Part shown: positions 44,201 to 51,278 of the stretch, piece by piece
Layout: every line of letters begins with the position of its first letter
Position numbering within the stretch: position 1 is the first letter of the stretch
Assembly: GCA_902801625.1 (NCBI GenBank)
Contig: CADCJI010000001.1
Location: forward strand, 277,233-341,232
Direction of reading: 5' to 3'
Origin: an uncultured Bacteroidia bacterium
GTDB lineage: Bacteria > Bacteroidota > Bacteroidia > Bacteroidales > F082
Length of the DNA stretch: 64,000 nt
Translations under genes and position numbers: made by a program
Notes under the pieces: model-generated
Told to the model about the DNA's origin: nothing
Database searches by the model: none
Seen by the model: only the letters and a program-made list of their open reading frames with translations

Positions 44201-44921
44201 CCAGTGCGACCGTGAGATGGCTTACGCCCTTTATCTCGCCGGCTTCGATGTTCGCGATGTCACCATGACTGACCTTGCCACAGGCCGCGAAGACCTCAAG
44301 GATGTGAATATGATTGCCTTTATCGGTGGCTTCTCCAACTCCGATGTGCTTGGTTCAGCCAAAGGCTGGGCGGGCGCCTTCCTTTACAACAAGAAGGCCA
44401 AGAAAGCCTTGGATGACTTCTACGCTCGTGAGGACACCTTAAGTCTTGGCGTTTGCAACGGCTGCCAGTTGATGATGGAACTCGGTCTGCTCTATCCCGA
44501 CCACGAGGAGCACCCCGTGATGATGCACAACGACTCGCACAAGTTCGAGTCGGGCTTCCTCAATGTGGAGATTGCCCAAAACGAGAGCGTGATGCTCAAG
44601 TCGCTGTCGGGTCGCCGTCTCGGCGTTTGGATTGCCCACGGCGAGGGTCGTTTCTACTTCCCCTGCTACCGCGACAAGTACAAGATTGTGATGAGTTACG
44701 GCCAAGACGAATACCCAGGCAACCCCAATGGTAGTGACTGGTCAACAGCCGCAGTATGCTCTAATGATGGTCGCCATCTCGCCATGATGCCGCACCTTGA
44801 GCGTGCTTTCTTGCCTTGGCAGTGGGCCTACTATCCCGACGAGCGCAAGAACGATGAAGTCTCGCCTTGGATGGAGGCGTTTGTGAATGCTCGGAAATGG
44901 GTGGAGGAGAATAGAAAATAA
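41232..44921 (+). CDS. purL: Phosphoribosylformylglycinamidine synthase (large, single-chain PurL)
   Basis: 1229 residues, the long form with its own glutaminase. It converts FGAR, ATP and glutamine to FGAM in purine synthesis. [11 protein letters not shown] and [29 protein letters not shown] mark the synthetase domain, and [12 protein letters not shown] is the second conserved loop. The C-terminal class I glutaminase has the nucleophile Cys1075 in [13 protein letters not shown], then [12 protein letters not shown] and [13 protein letters not shown]. The length is slightly below the ~1290 of the gamma-proteobacterial enzyme. It heads a run with ybaK and a GNAT gene. Confidence 0.97.
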   Translation: [1229 protein letters not shown]

Positions 44922-44924
44922 GCT

Positions 44925-45428
44925 ATGCCCAAAGAAAAAATCAACAAAACCAACGCCTGCCGCATCCTCGACCAGAAGAAGATCGCGTATGAGTTGATAC
45001 CCTATGAGGTGGACGAGAACGACCTCGGTGCGCAGCATATCGCCGACCAATTGGGCGAGAATATCGATCAAGTGTTCAAGACCTTGGTGCTGAAAGGCGA
45101 CAAGATTGGGTATTTCGTCTGCGTCATCCCAGGTAACGACGAACTCGACCTGAAGAAGACCGCCAAAGCCACGGGCAACAAGAGTTGCGACCTCATCCCG
45201 ATGAAGGAACTGCTGCCCTTGACGGGCTACATCCGAGGTGGTTGCTCGCCCGTGGGCATGAAAAAGCAATTCCCTACCTTTATCCATGAGACCTGCGAGT
45301 TGTTTGATTACATCTATGTCAGTGCAGGTGTCAGAGGTTTGCAGTTCAAACTTAACCCACAGGATCTGATTCAGGTGGTGGAGATGACCGTTGCCGATTT
45401 GACCATCTTTGAATTGGGCCAAAAATGA
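44925..45428 (+). CDS. ybaK: Cys-tRNA(Pro)/Cys-tRNA(Cys) deacylase YbaK
   Basis: 167 residues of the YbaK/EbsC fold. KINKTNACRILDQKKIAYEL starts the domain; FKTLVLKGDKIGYFVCVIPG and the catalytic-site Lys (in the FKTL strand) follow. GYIRGGCSPVGMKKQFPTFI is the GxxSPxG loop conserved in the family. The enzyme hydrolyses mischarged Cys-tRNA(Pro). It lies 3 bases after purL and overlaps the GNAT start by ATGA. Confidence 0.92.
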   Translation: MPKEKINKTNACRILDQKKIAYELIPYEVDENDLGAQHIADQLGENIDQVFKTLVLKGDKIGYFVCVIPGNDELDLKKTAKATGNKSCDLIPMKELLPLTGYIRGGCSPVGMKKQFPTFIHETCELFDYIYVSAGVRGLQFKLNPQDLIQVVEMTVADLTIFELGQK

Positions 45429-45949
45429 GTTACACCATCCGCAAATCCACCTTGGCCGACCTGCCGACCATCCTTAATCTTCGTGATCAGGCACGCGAAA
45501 TCATGCGCAGCTATGGCAACACCTTCCAATGGCCCGACGGCTATCCCCGCGATGATATGTTCAAGAAAGACATCGAGCAGGGTGGAAGCCATGTGATGCT
45601 GGACGAAACAGGAACCATAGTTGGGACTTTTGCTTTGCTGCCCAGCCCGGAAGTGACTTACAACAAGATTTACAACGGCCAGTGGCTTGACGACGAACCT
45701 TACTATGTCATCCATCGTATTGCCAGCACGCCCGAATCACATGGCATTTTGGATGCGCTTTTAGACTATTGTGAAACTCAAGTTTCCAATATCCGCATCG
45801 ATACACATGAGGCCAATATCATCATGCGTAAGGGCTTGGAAAAGCATGGGTATCAATACTGTGGCATCATATATCTGTTGGATGGTAACGAGCGGTTAGC
45901 GTTCCAGAAAAAACTACAATCACGCTATGAAGCGTCATCGCGGACTTGA
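45425..45949 (+). CDS. GNAT family N-acetyltransferase
   Basis: 174 residues. The GNAT fold is visible: IRKSTLADLPTILNLRDQAR at the start, GTIVGTFALLPSPE for strands 2-3, YYVIHRIASTPESHGILDAL as the acetyl-CoA-binding segment (lacking a clear Q/RxxGxG/A), and NIRIDTHEANIIMRKGLEKHGYQYCGIIYL as the typical end. Acceptor unknown. The last residues (ASSRT) are encoded by a hairpin repeat that spans the stop codon. Confidence 0.85.
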   Translation: MSYTIRKSTLADLPTILNLRDQAREIMRSYGNTFQWPDGYPRDDMFKKDIEQGGSHVMLDETGTIVGTFALLPSPEVTYNKIYNGQWLDDEPYYVIHRIASTPESHGILDALLDYCETQVSNIRIDTHEANIIMRKGLEKHGYQYCGIIYLLDGNERLAFQKKLQSRYEASSRT

Positions 45950-46016
45950 TCCGTGATATCCTGCACTAAAGGGATTCGTCTTCGCACATAGGAGATGGCG
46001 GATCTTTGTCCGCCAT
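45937..46016. repeat. Two small hairpins (dispersed type) after the GNAT gene
   Basis: ATCGCGGACTTGATCCGTGAT-type hairpin starting at 45937 spans the GNAT stop. ATGGCGGA (45995-46002) pairs with TCCGCCAT (46009-46016). Both resemble intergenic repeats common in Bacteroidota. Confidence 0.5.
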
Positions 46017-46063
46017 GATGTCTTAAGGTGTAGTGTAGTATTCCCCAGTGGGGGGCTGACCAA

Positions 46064-47221
46064 TCAATCGATATTTTCGATAATCTTATCCTCCTCGCTC
46101 AAATCTGGGACAAGTCGCTGGATAATCTTGTAGCGGTAGAAGAAACGGATGGCCACGACACGCACCACTGTATAAGCGGGGATGGCCACCAACATGCCAA
46201 TGGTGCCACCGATATGGCCTGCCATGAGCAGCACGATGAAGATCTCTAAAGGATGTGCTTTGATGCTCGTCGAGTAGATGAGCGGCTGGTAGATGAAGTT
46301 ATCGATGAGCTGTGCGGCCAGCATGATGGCGAGGATGATGAGGGCGAAGACCCAGATGTTGACATCCAAACCTGCACCTGTTCCGAGCTTCAAGACGATT
46401 CCGAAAACAATACCAATGACATCGCCGATGAGCGGTCCGACATAAGGAATCACATTGAGCAAACCAGCAATGAAGCCGATGGCGATGGCATAGCTGAAAT
46501 CAAACCGTGCGATGAGCCACAAACCAAGGAAGTCGACCAAGGCTACCCCTAACATTTCAATGAACAAGCCCACAAAATAGCGTGACAATAGCTGCTTGAT
46601 TTCGCTTAAGGTCTTGCTTAATGTCAATTCGTGCTTGTCGGGGACAAAAGCGCAGATGATCCGCTCAAACAATCCTTCTTCCTTGAGGAAAAAGAACGAG
46701 ATGAACACAATGGCAAACAGGGCGACAAAGGCGCTGGTGACCAAAGATGCCACTGAACCAACAATGCCGCTCACTTTTCCGAAATCAACCAGCTCCCGGA
46801 TTTTATCCATGAGAAGTGCGGAAAGATCGAAGTCTTCGCCCAAGTTGGGAAACATCCCAATCAGCCATTCATTCACTTTGTCGATGGGATTCGACTCGAA
46901 ATAGCTGCTCGTTTCAATGGCTGAGGCATCCCTGACGATGTTAGAGACCAAAGGAACCATTTGAGTGACGATCATCGTAAGAATGAAAAAGATGAGTATG
47001 ATGGAGAGCAAGGCCAAAAGCCAGTCGGGCGCGCTCTTTCCCTTGATTTTTATCTTTCGCATCAGCTGCATGAGCGGCCGTCCGATCATGGAGACCACAA
47101 AGGCCACGATGATGTAGATGAGCACATTCTTGAAGTACCAACACAAGGCCAAAACCATGGCCAAACCACCCAATTTGATGATGTAACCCGCTAATTTATC
47201 GGTGTTTCTCTCGTTTTCCAT
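46064..47221 (-). CDS. AI-2E family transporter (PerM-like permease)
   Basis: 385 residues, about eight membrane segments (LGGLAMVLALCWYF, VLIYIIVAFVVSMIG, WLLALLSIILIFFILTMIV, then a soluble loop, and LVTSAFVALFAIVFISFFFL and others). The conserved FIAGLLNVIPYVGPLIGDVIG and PHPLEIFIVLLMAG-like segment (here AHPLEIFIVLL) are family marks. The family exports small molecules or acts as Na+/H+ antiporter; the AI-2 role is not general. It has its own TAATTTTG element. Confidence 0.9.
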   Translation of the reverse strand: MENERNTDKLAGYIIKLGGLAMVLALCWYFKNVLIYIIVAFVVSMIGRPLMQLMRKIKIKGKSAPDWLLALLSIILIFFILTMIVTQMVPLVSNIVRDASAIETSSYFESNPIDKVNEWLIGMFPNLGEDFDLSALLMDKIRELVDFGKVSGIVGSVASLVTSAFVALFAIVFISFFFLKEEGLFERIICAFVPDKHELTLSKTLSEIKQLLSRYFVGLFIEMLGVALVDFLGLWLIARFDFSYAIAIGFIAGLLNVIPYVGPLIGDVIGIVFGIVLKLGTGAGLDVNIWVFALIILAIMLAAQLIDNFIYQPLIYSTSIKAHPLEIFIVLLMAGHIGGTIGMLVAIPAYTVVRVVAIRFFYRYKIIQRLVPDLSEEDKIIENID

Positions 47222-47245
47222 AGGAAATATTTAGTTTTGAAATGA

Positions 47246-47253
47246 CAAAATTA
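47246..47253 (-). promoter_or_regulatory. -7 element (TAATTTTG) for the AI-2E transporter
   Basis: Minus-strand TAATTTTG, 24 bases before the ATG at 47221, divergent from the mltD-like promoter. Confidence 0.55.
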
Positions 47254-47285
47254 GTATTTTTTCAATCCTAATAGACGATTTTTGG

Positions 47286-47293
47286 TAATTTTG
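47286..47293 (+). promoter_or_regulatory. -7 element (TAATTTTG) for the transglycosylase gene
   Basis: TAATTTTG followed by CGTTC, 47 bases before the ATG at 47341. Confidence 0.55.
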
Positions 47294-47340
47294 CGTTCTC
47301 TTTCAAAAAGGAGTCTCACCATTTGTAATTATCGTCCCAA

Positions 47341-48885
47341 ATGAAACGTATACATCTTATCTCATTGTTAGCACTTTTCCCTTTCGCCTCTTTGTTTGCG
47401 CAAGTCTATGAACCTTTGGCACCCGATGCTGATACCTTGGAACTTGACGACCAGAGAGTCAATGACTTGAACTCAGGTAAGGCTGTTGTAGAAGAGTCGA
47501 CCGTGATGGAAATGCTTGACATGGTGAGTTCCTATGGTATGACGAAAGATGTGTACTTGGACATCGATAAAAAAGCCTGGAACAAGTATGGCTTCAAGGA
47601 AGACGATGTGCCAGCCTACGATGACAGCGTCTACATGCAACGCATACAGGCCTTGGCATGCGAGACAACGATTCCTCTGACTTTCAACGGTCATGTCAAG
47701 TCGTTTATCGAGTTGTATGCCAATCGCCGTCGTCAGCAATCGAGCCGCATGTTGGGGCTTTCCTATGTCTATTTTCCTATGTTTGAGGAATACCTTTCCA
47801 AATACAATCTTCCCTTGGAATTGAAGTATCTAGCTATGGTGGAGTCGGCACTGAATCCTATTGCAGGCTCTAAGGCGGGTGCCAAGGGCTTGTGGCAGTT
47901 CATGCGTGGCACAGGTTCGGAATATGGCTTGAAGGTAACTTCTCTCATTGACGAACGCTACTATCCCGACAAGGAAACCGATGCTGCCTGTCGATACCTG
48001 AAAAACCTTTATGCGCGTTATGAGGACTGGTTCCTCGTGCTGGCCGCCTACAACTCGGGTCCAGGTACGGTAAACAGGGCCATCATCAGGGCAGGTGGCG
48101 TGAAGAACTACTGGGCTATCTGGCCTTATCTGCCCGCTGAGACGCGTGGCTATGTCCCTGCTTTCATCGCTGTGACCTATGTGATGAACTATGCCCCTGA
48201 GCATAACCTCTATCCCATGAATCCCGGCTTGTTGATGCATGGCACCGACACGGTGCTAGTGCGCGATCGTGTGGCCTTCGACCAAATCAACGAGTGCATC
48301 GGTGTACCTATGGTCGACTTGGAGTTTTTCAACCCGCAATTCACCAAACGCGTTGTCCCAGGTTCGAAAGAATCCCCCTATGCGCTGCGCATGCCCACCA
48401 AGTACACCTTACGCTTCACGCAGCTCGAGGACAGCATATACAGCTATGTAAGCAAGTACGAGAAAGCCCGAGAGATTATTGAGGAAAAGGTGGAGGAGGT
48501 GAGCGACAGTTTCGTCCATGTGGTGAAGAAAGGCGAGAGCCTTGGCAGTGTTGCGAGGAAATACCATGTTACTGTGGCGAAGATCAAGAAATGGAACCAC
48601 TTGAAGCGCGAAACCCTCCATGTTGGACAGCGTCTTACCATCTATCGCTCTGGCTCTCCTTTGGCTCAGGTAAATAATAAGACCACTAAGAGCAGTGCCA
48701 AGAGTGCCAAGAACAATAGCAAGGCGACAAAATCGGCCGCGCCCAAGACTCACACCGTGAAAAAAGGAGAGACACTCAGTTCCATCTCAAGGAAATATGG
48801 TTGCACGGTCAACGACCTCAAGAAATGGAACAACCTGAAGGGCAACAGCGTTAAAGTGGGGCAGAAGTTGAAGATTAAGAAATAA
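47341..48885 (+). CDS. MltD-like lytic transglycosylase with two LysM domains
   Basis: 514 residues with a signal peptide (MKRIHLISLLALFPFASLFA). The SLT domain contains the catalytic Glu168 in YLAMVESALNPIAGSKAGA, GLWQFMRGTGSEYGL and YNSGPGTVNRAI. Two LysM domains follow: HVVKKGESLGSVARKYHV ... and, after a Ser/Lys/Ala-rich linker, HTVKKGETLSSISRKYGC ... to the C-terminus. It cleaves peptidoglycan glycan strands with formation of anhydro-muramic acid; LysM anchors it to the wall. Periplasmic; no lipobox is visible, unlike E. coli MltD. Confidence 0.94.
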   Translation: MKRIHLISLLALFPFASLFAQVYEPLAPDADTLELDDQRVNDLNSGKAVVEESTVMEMLDMVSSYGMTKDVYLDIDKKAWNKYGFKEDDVPAYDDSVYMQRIQALACETTIPLTFNGHVKSFIELYANRRRQQSSRMLGLSYVYFPMFEEYLSKYNLPLELKYLAMVESALNPIAGSKAGAKGLWQFMRGTGSEYGLKVTSLIDERYYPDKETDAACRYLKNLYARYEDWFLVLAAYNSGPGTVNRAIIRAGGVKNYWAIWPYLPAETRGYVPAFIAVTYVMNYAPEHNLYPMNPGLLMHGTDTVLVRDRVAFDQINECIGVPMVDLEFFNPQFTKRVVPGSKESPYALRMPTKYTLRFTQLEDSIYSYVSKYEKAREIIEEKVEEVSDSFVHVVKKGESLGSVARKYHVTVAKIKKWNHLKRETLHVGQRLTIYRSGSPLAQVNNKTTKSSAKSAKNNSKATKSAAPKTHTVKKGETLSSISRKYGCTVNDLKKWNNLKGNSVKVGQKLKIKK

Positions 48886-48929
48886 CCAGATTGCAGGCCT
48901 TAGGCTTGCATCTAAAACACCAACATACT

Positions 48930-49931
48930 ATGAAAAACGCTCTGAAAATCGCCATCATTGTCTTGATTGCCGGCATGATGGTGTCGTGTGAAGAATCCAG
49001 TGGCCCCAGAAAAGCCCGTTCTGTGGGCGGCACTCGCGAAATCCTTGTCATCACGCAAAACCCTGACCAATGGGATGGTACCATAGGCGACACCCTCCGC
49101 AGTTTCTTCTTGCAGGAACAATATGGACTGCCCCAACCTGAGTCGCGCAACAACTTGGCGCACATCAATGCGGAAGCCTTCTCCGATATGTTCAAGAAAC
49201 ACAAGTGCATCTTTGAGGTTGAGATTGACCCGACCCTCAAGGAGGCTGTGGCCAAGACCATGGAAGACCATTGGTCAGCTCCACAACGATATGTGAAAAT
49301 CAGTGCTCCTGATGTAGCCTCGTGGCTTGCGGTTTTCGACAAGCAGAAGGAAATCTATCAGCAGTGGTATGACAAGGTGGAGCGTGAGCGCATCTTGACC
49401 GTGTTTCGTCCCACTAAAGACGATTCCATCGCCAGTGCCATCGCCAAGAGGTTCGGCTTCACTTTGACTGTACCTCAAGGCTTCTACATCGCCAAGTCCG
49501 AATCCGATTTTATGTGGTTGCGCAAGGAGTTGGAACGCTCAAGTACCGACATCGTCATCTATCAGATACCTTACCGCGACACTTTGCAGTTTGAACCCAA
49601 GGCCTTGCTCTCAATGCGCGACCTGATGATGGGACAACACATTCCAGGCCCCTCTGAAGGCTCCTATATGGGCACAGAGACTAAGTTCGTGCCGCCTTTG
49701 GTGACCACGGCAAGCCAATTCCCTGCCGGATACGCCAAGGAGATGCGAGGTATGTGGAAGGTGTACAACAATTATATGGGCGGTCCTTTTGTTTCCTACA
49801 CCTTTGCCAATAACCATACGGGACAGCTTGTCACCGTTGAAGGCTTCTATTACGAGCCCAACCAGAAGAAACGCAATACTATGCTCCAACTCGAATCCAT
49901 CGCCTACAGCTTGAAATTCGTCGAAGAATAG
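48930..49931 (+). CDS. DUF4837 family lipoprotein
   Basis: 333 residues from the ATG at 48930 (an upstream in-frame ATG at 48891 would precede the signal peptide and is disfavoured). The lipobox is GMMVSC. EILVITQNPDQWDGTIGDTL, a long FGFTLTVPQGFYIAKSESDF segment with WLRKE, and GTETKFVPPLVT with WKVYNNYMGGPFVSY identify the family. Its function is unknown; it is found throughout Bacteroidota. It follows the transglycosylase gene closely. Confidence 0.88.
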   Translation: MKNALKIAIIVLIAGMMVSCEESSGPRKARSVGGTREILVITQNPDQWDGTIGDTLRSFFLQEQYGLPQPESRNNLAHINAEAFSDMFKKHKCIFEVEIDPTLKEAVAKTMEDHWSAPQRYVKISAPDVASWLAVFDKQKEIYQQWYDKVERERILTVFRPTKDDSIASAIAKRFGFTLTVPQGFYIAKSESDFMWLRKELERSSTDIVIYQIPYRDTLQFEPKALLSMRDLMMGQHIPGPSEGSYMGTETKFVPPLVTTASQFPAGYAKEMRGMWKVYNNYMGGPFVSYTFANNHTGQLVTVEGFYYEPNQKKRNTMLQLESIAYSLKFVEE

Positions 49932-49937
49932 CCTTTT

Positions 49938-50381
49938 ATGGATGTCCCGCATCTGCAATGGTTCAAGACCGAGGAGCGTGAGGGGAAGACCTATGTTTAC
50001 GACCCTTTGCGTCGTCGACAGGTCGCACTGACCCCTGAGGAGGAGGTCAGGCAGTGGGTGCTGTATCTTTTGGTGGAGCGCCTCAAGGTGCCTGCGGGTT
50101 TGCTGGCAGTGGAGTATTCGGTGAAGGTGAATGGTTTGGATAAGCGAGCTGATGCTGTTGTTTTTGGCACTGAGGGCCTTCCCTTGATGATCGTGGAATG
50201 CAAGGCTCCAACGGTGACGCTTACCGAGGCTGTGCTTGAGCAGGCTGTACGTTATCATTCCGCACTAAGACCCAAATACTTGCTACTCAGCAATAGTAAC
50301 GCGACCTATTGTTTCAAGGTGGAGGGCCAAAGATTAAGTCCACTTGACCATCTCCCGGATTACACTGAAATGATGACCTAA
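49938..50381 (+). CDS. Type I restriction HsdR_N-like (PD-(D/E)XK) single-domain protein
   Basis: 147 residues. DPLRRRQVALTPEEEVRQW and LLVERLKVPAGLLAVEYSV lead to the nuclease-like core: Asp in DKRADAVVF and the ECK motif in LMIVECKAPTVTL (D-x~16-E-x-K). QAVRYHSALRPKYLLLSN follows. It has the N-terminal HsdR fold but no helicase and no HsdM/S partners nearby. Such stand-alone proteins are conserved in Bacteroidota and probably have a housekeeping nucleic-acid role. The intact catalytic residues suggest an active nuclease. Confidence 0.85.
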   Translation: MDVPHLQWFKTEEREGKTYVYDPLRRRQVALTPEEEVRQWVLYLLVERLKVPAGLLAVEYSVKVNGLDKRADAVVFGTEGLPLMIVECKAPTVTLTEAVLEQAVRYHSALRPKYLLLSNSNATYCFKVEGQRLSPLDHLPDYTEMMT

Positions 50382-50411
50382 CAGGTTCATACTTTTGCAC
50401 TGGTTGTTGCA

Positions 50412-50481
50412 GGCCTCAACAGGTATGTCATCCCCGCGAAGGGACGTGGGCAAAGGCATGGGATCTATACCTGATGAGGCC
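50412..50481 (+). repeat. REP-like palindrome, copy 4 (doublet with copy 5)
   Basis: Arms GGCCTCAACAGGTAT and ATACCTGATGAGGCC pair at 14 of 15 positions. The core TATGTCATCCC ... GGGATCTATA matches the other copies with compensated bases. The 215-base gap 50382-50596 holds only this doublet. Confidence 0.7.
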
Positions 50482-50507
50482 GTTATGCAAGGTCTTTGCT
50501 TCTTTAA

Positions 50508-50567
50508 CCGCCTCCTATAGATTCCTAGCCAACGCACAAGTCCACCTTGGAATGACATAGGAGGCGG
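50508..50567 (-). repeat. REP-like palindrome, copy 5, opposite orientation
   Basis: Arms CCGCCTCCTAT and ATAGGAGGCGG are perfectly complementary. On the minus strand the core ATGTCATTCC ... TGTGCGTTGGCTAGGAATCT is nearly identical to copy 1 including the loop. It lies 26 bases from copy 4, the same gap as in the other doublet. Confidence 0.75.
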
Positions 50568-50596
50568 GCTCTTACTATACCAAGTGCTTTTTATGT

Positions 50597-51004
50597 CTAT
50601 GCAAACGTAAACAACAAATTCCCGAAGAAATTCCAAAGCGTGGAGGCACCCACAGCGAAGACCTTGCTGAGGTAGAAGTTCCATTTCAGTTTGCCATTAA
50701 GCAGCCACACCGTTAGCGTGTCGATGCCTAAGCCGACCAGCGCGATGCCAAAATACTTCACGTATTCTATCCCAATCTGTGGGTTGGTGCTTTGGAACGT
50801 CCAGATGCGATTGAGCAGGTAGTTGGTTGTGGCAGCGACAATGAAGCCTAGGATATTGCTTAGGTATTTGTTCCATTTGAGCCATTCCTTGCAGACATAG
50901 GTAACGCCGAAGTTGACGAATACACCCGAAAAACCTACCACTCCGAATTTCAGGAATTTCAGGAGGAAGGTGCCGCTGAGTTCTATGTTCAACAAGGTTT
51001 TCAT
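50597..51004 (-). CDS. GtrA family membrane protein
   Basis: 135 residues from the ATG at 51004; an upstream TTG start would overlap the promoter. Four transmembrane helices are predicted: FLKFGVVGFSGVFVNFGVTY, YLSNILGFIVAATTNYLLN, YVKYFGIALVGLGIDTLTVW and LSKVFAVGASTLWNFFGNLL. RIWTF between helices 2 and 3 is the family mark. GtrA proteins are thought to translocate lipid-linked sugars or accompany glycosyltransferases. No glycosyltransferase gene is adjacent. Confidence 0.9.
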   Translation of the reverse strand: MKTLLNIELSGTFLLKFLKFGVVGFSGVFVNFGVTYVCKEWLKWNKYLSNILGFIVAATTNYLLNRIWTFQSTNPQIGIEYVKYFGIALVGLGIDTLTVWLLNGKLKWNFYLSKVFAVGASTLWNFFGNLLFTFA

Positions 51005-51022
51005 GGCTTTCGAATTGTCCTG

Positions 51023-51030
51023 CAAAAATA
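51023..51030 (-). promoter_or_regulatory. -7 element (TATTTTTG) for gtrA
   Basis: Minus-strand TATTTTTG followed by CAGG, 18 bases before the ATG at 51004; it decides that start. Confidence 0.6.
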
Positions 51031-51078
51031 GTAATAATTAATAAGGTGTTTGAAGCTACATTGAATTTTCTACTTTGA

Positions 51079-51204
51079 GATTCCCGTTGGGAATGGAGAG
51101 TTGTTCGTTTTGTGAACCGCGGCGGCATGTGACGTTTGCGGTTCGTAAGCGTTACTTGCCGCCGCATGAAAAACAAGTGAGTTGACTCCATTCCCTAGGG
51201 AATC
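51079..51204. repeat. ~125-bp inverted-repeat-ended element, copy B
   Basis: Left end GATTCCC-GTT-GGGAATGGAG, right end CTCCATTCCC-TA-GGGAATC. Inner arms GCGGCGGC and GCCGCCGC enclose GTGACGTTTGCGGTTCGTAA. It fills most of the 51005-51278 gap between divergent gtrA and queA. Confidence 0.75.
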
Positions 51205-51260
51205 CCTATGTGTTTTTGTTGAATTTTTCTTGTCCGAAGGACATTCCTGTAAAAAAAGAC

Positions 51261-51268
51261 TATATTTG
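51261..51268 (+). promoter_or_regulatory. -7 element (TATATTTG) for queA
   Basis: TATATTTG followed by CAG, 10 bases before the ATG at 51279; the mRNA leader would be a few bases only. Confidence 0.5.
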
Positions 51269-51278
51269 CAGAAAATTT

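Noticed and set aside
49938-50381. HsdR-like gene as part of a restriction-modification or defence system
   Set aside because: No hsdM, hsdS or helicase is adjacent, and stand-alone copies of this domain are common in Bacteroidota; a housekeeping role is more likely.
51210-51278. Longer N-terminus of QueA
   Set aside because: It runs through the -7 box at 51261 and is unlike the family's N-terminus.
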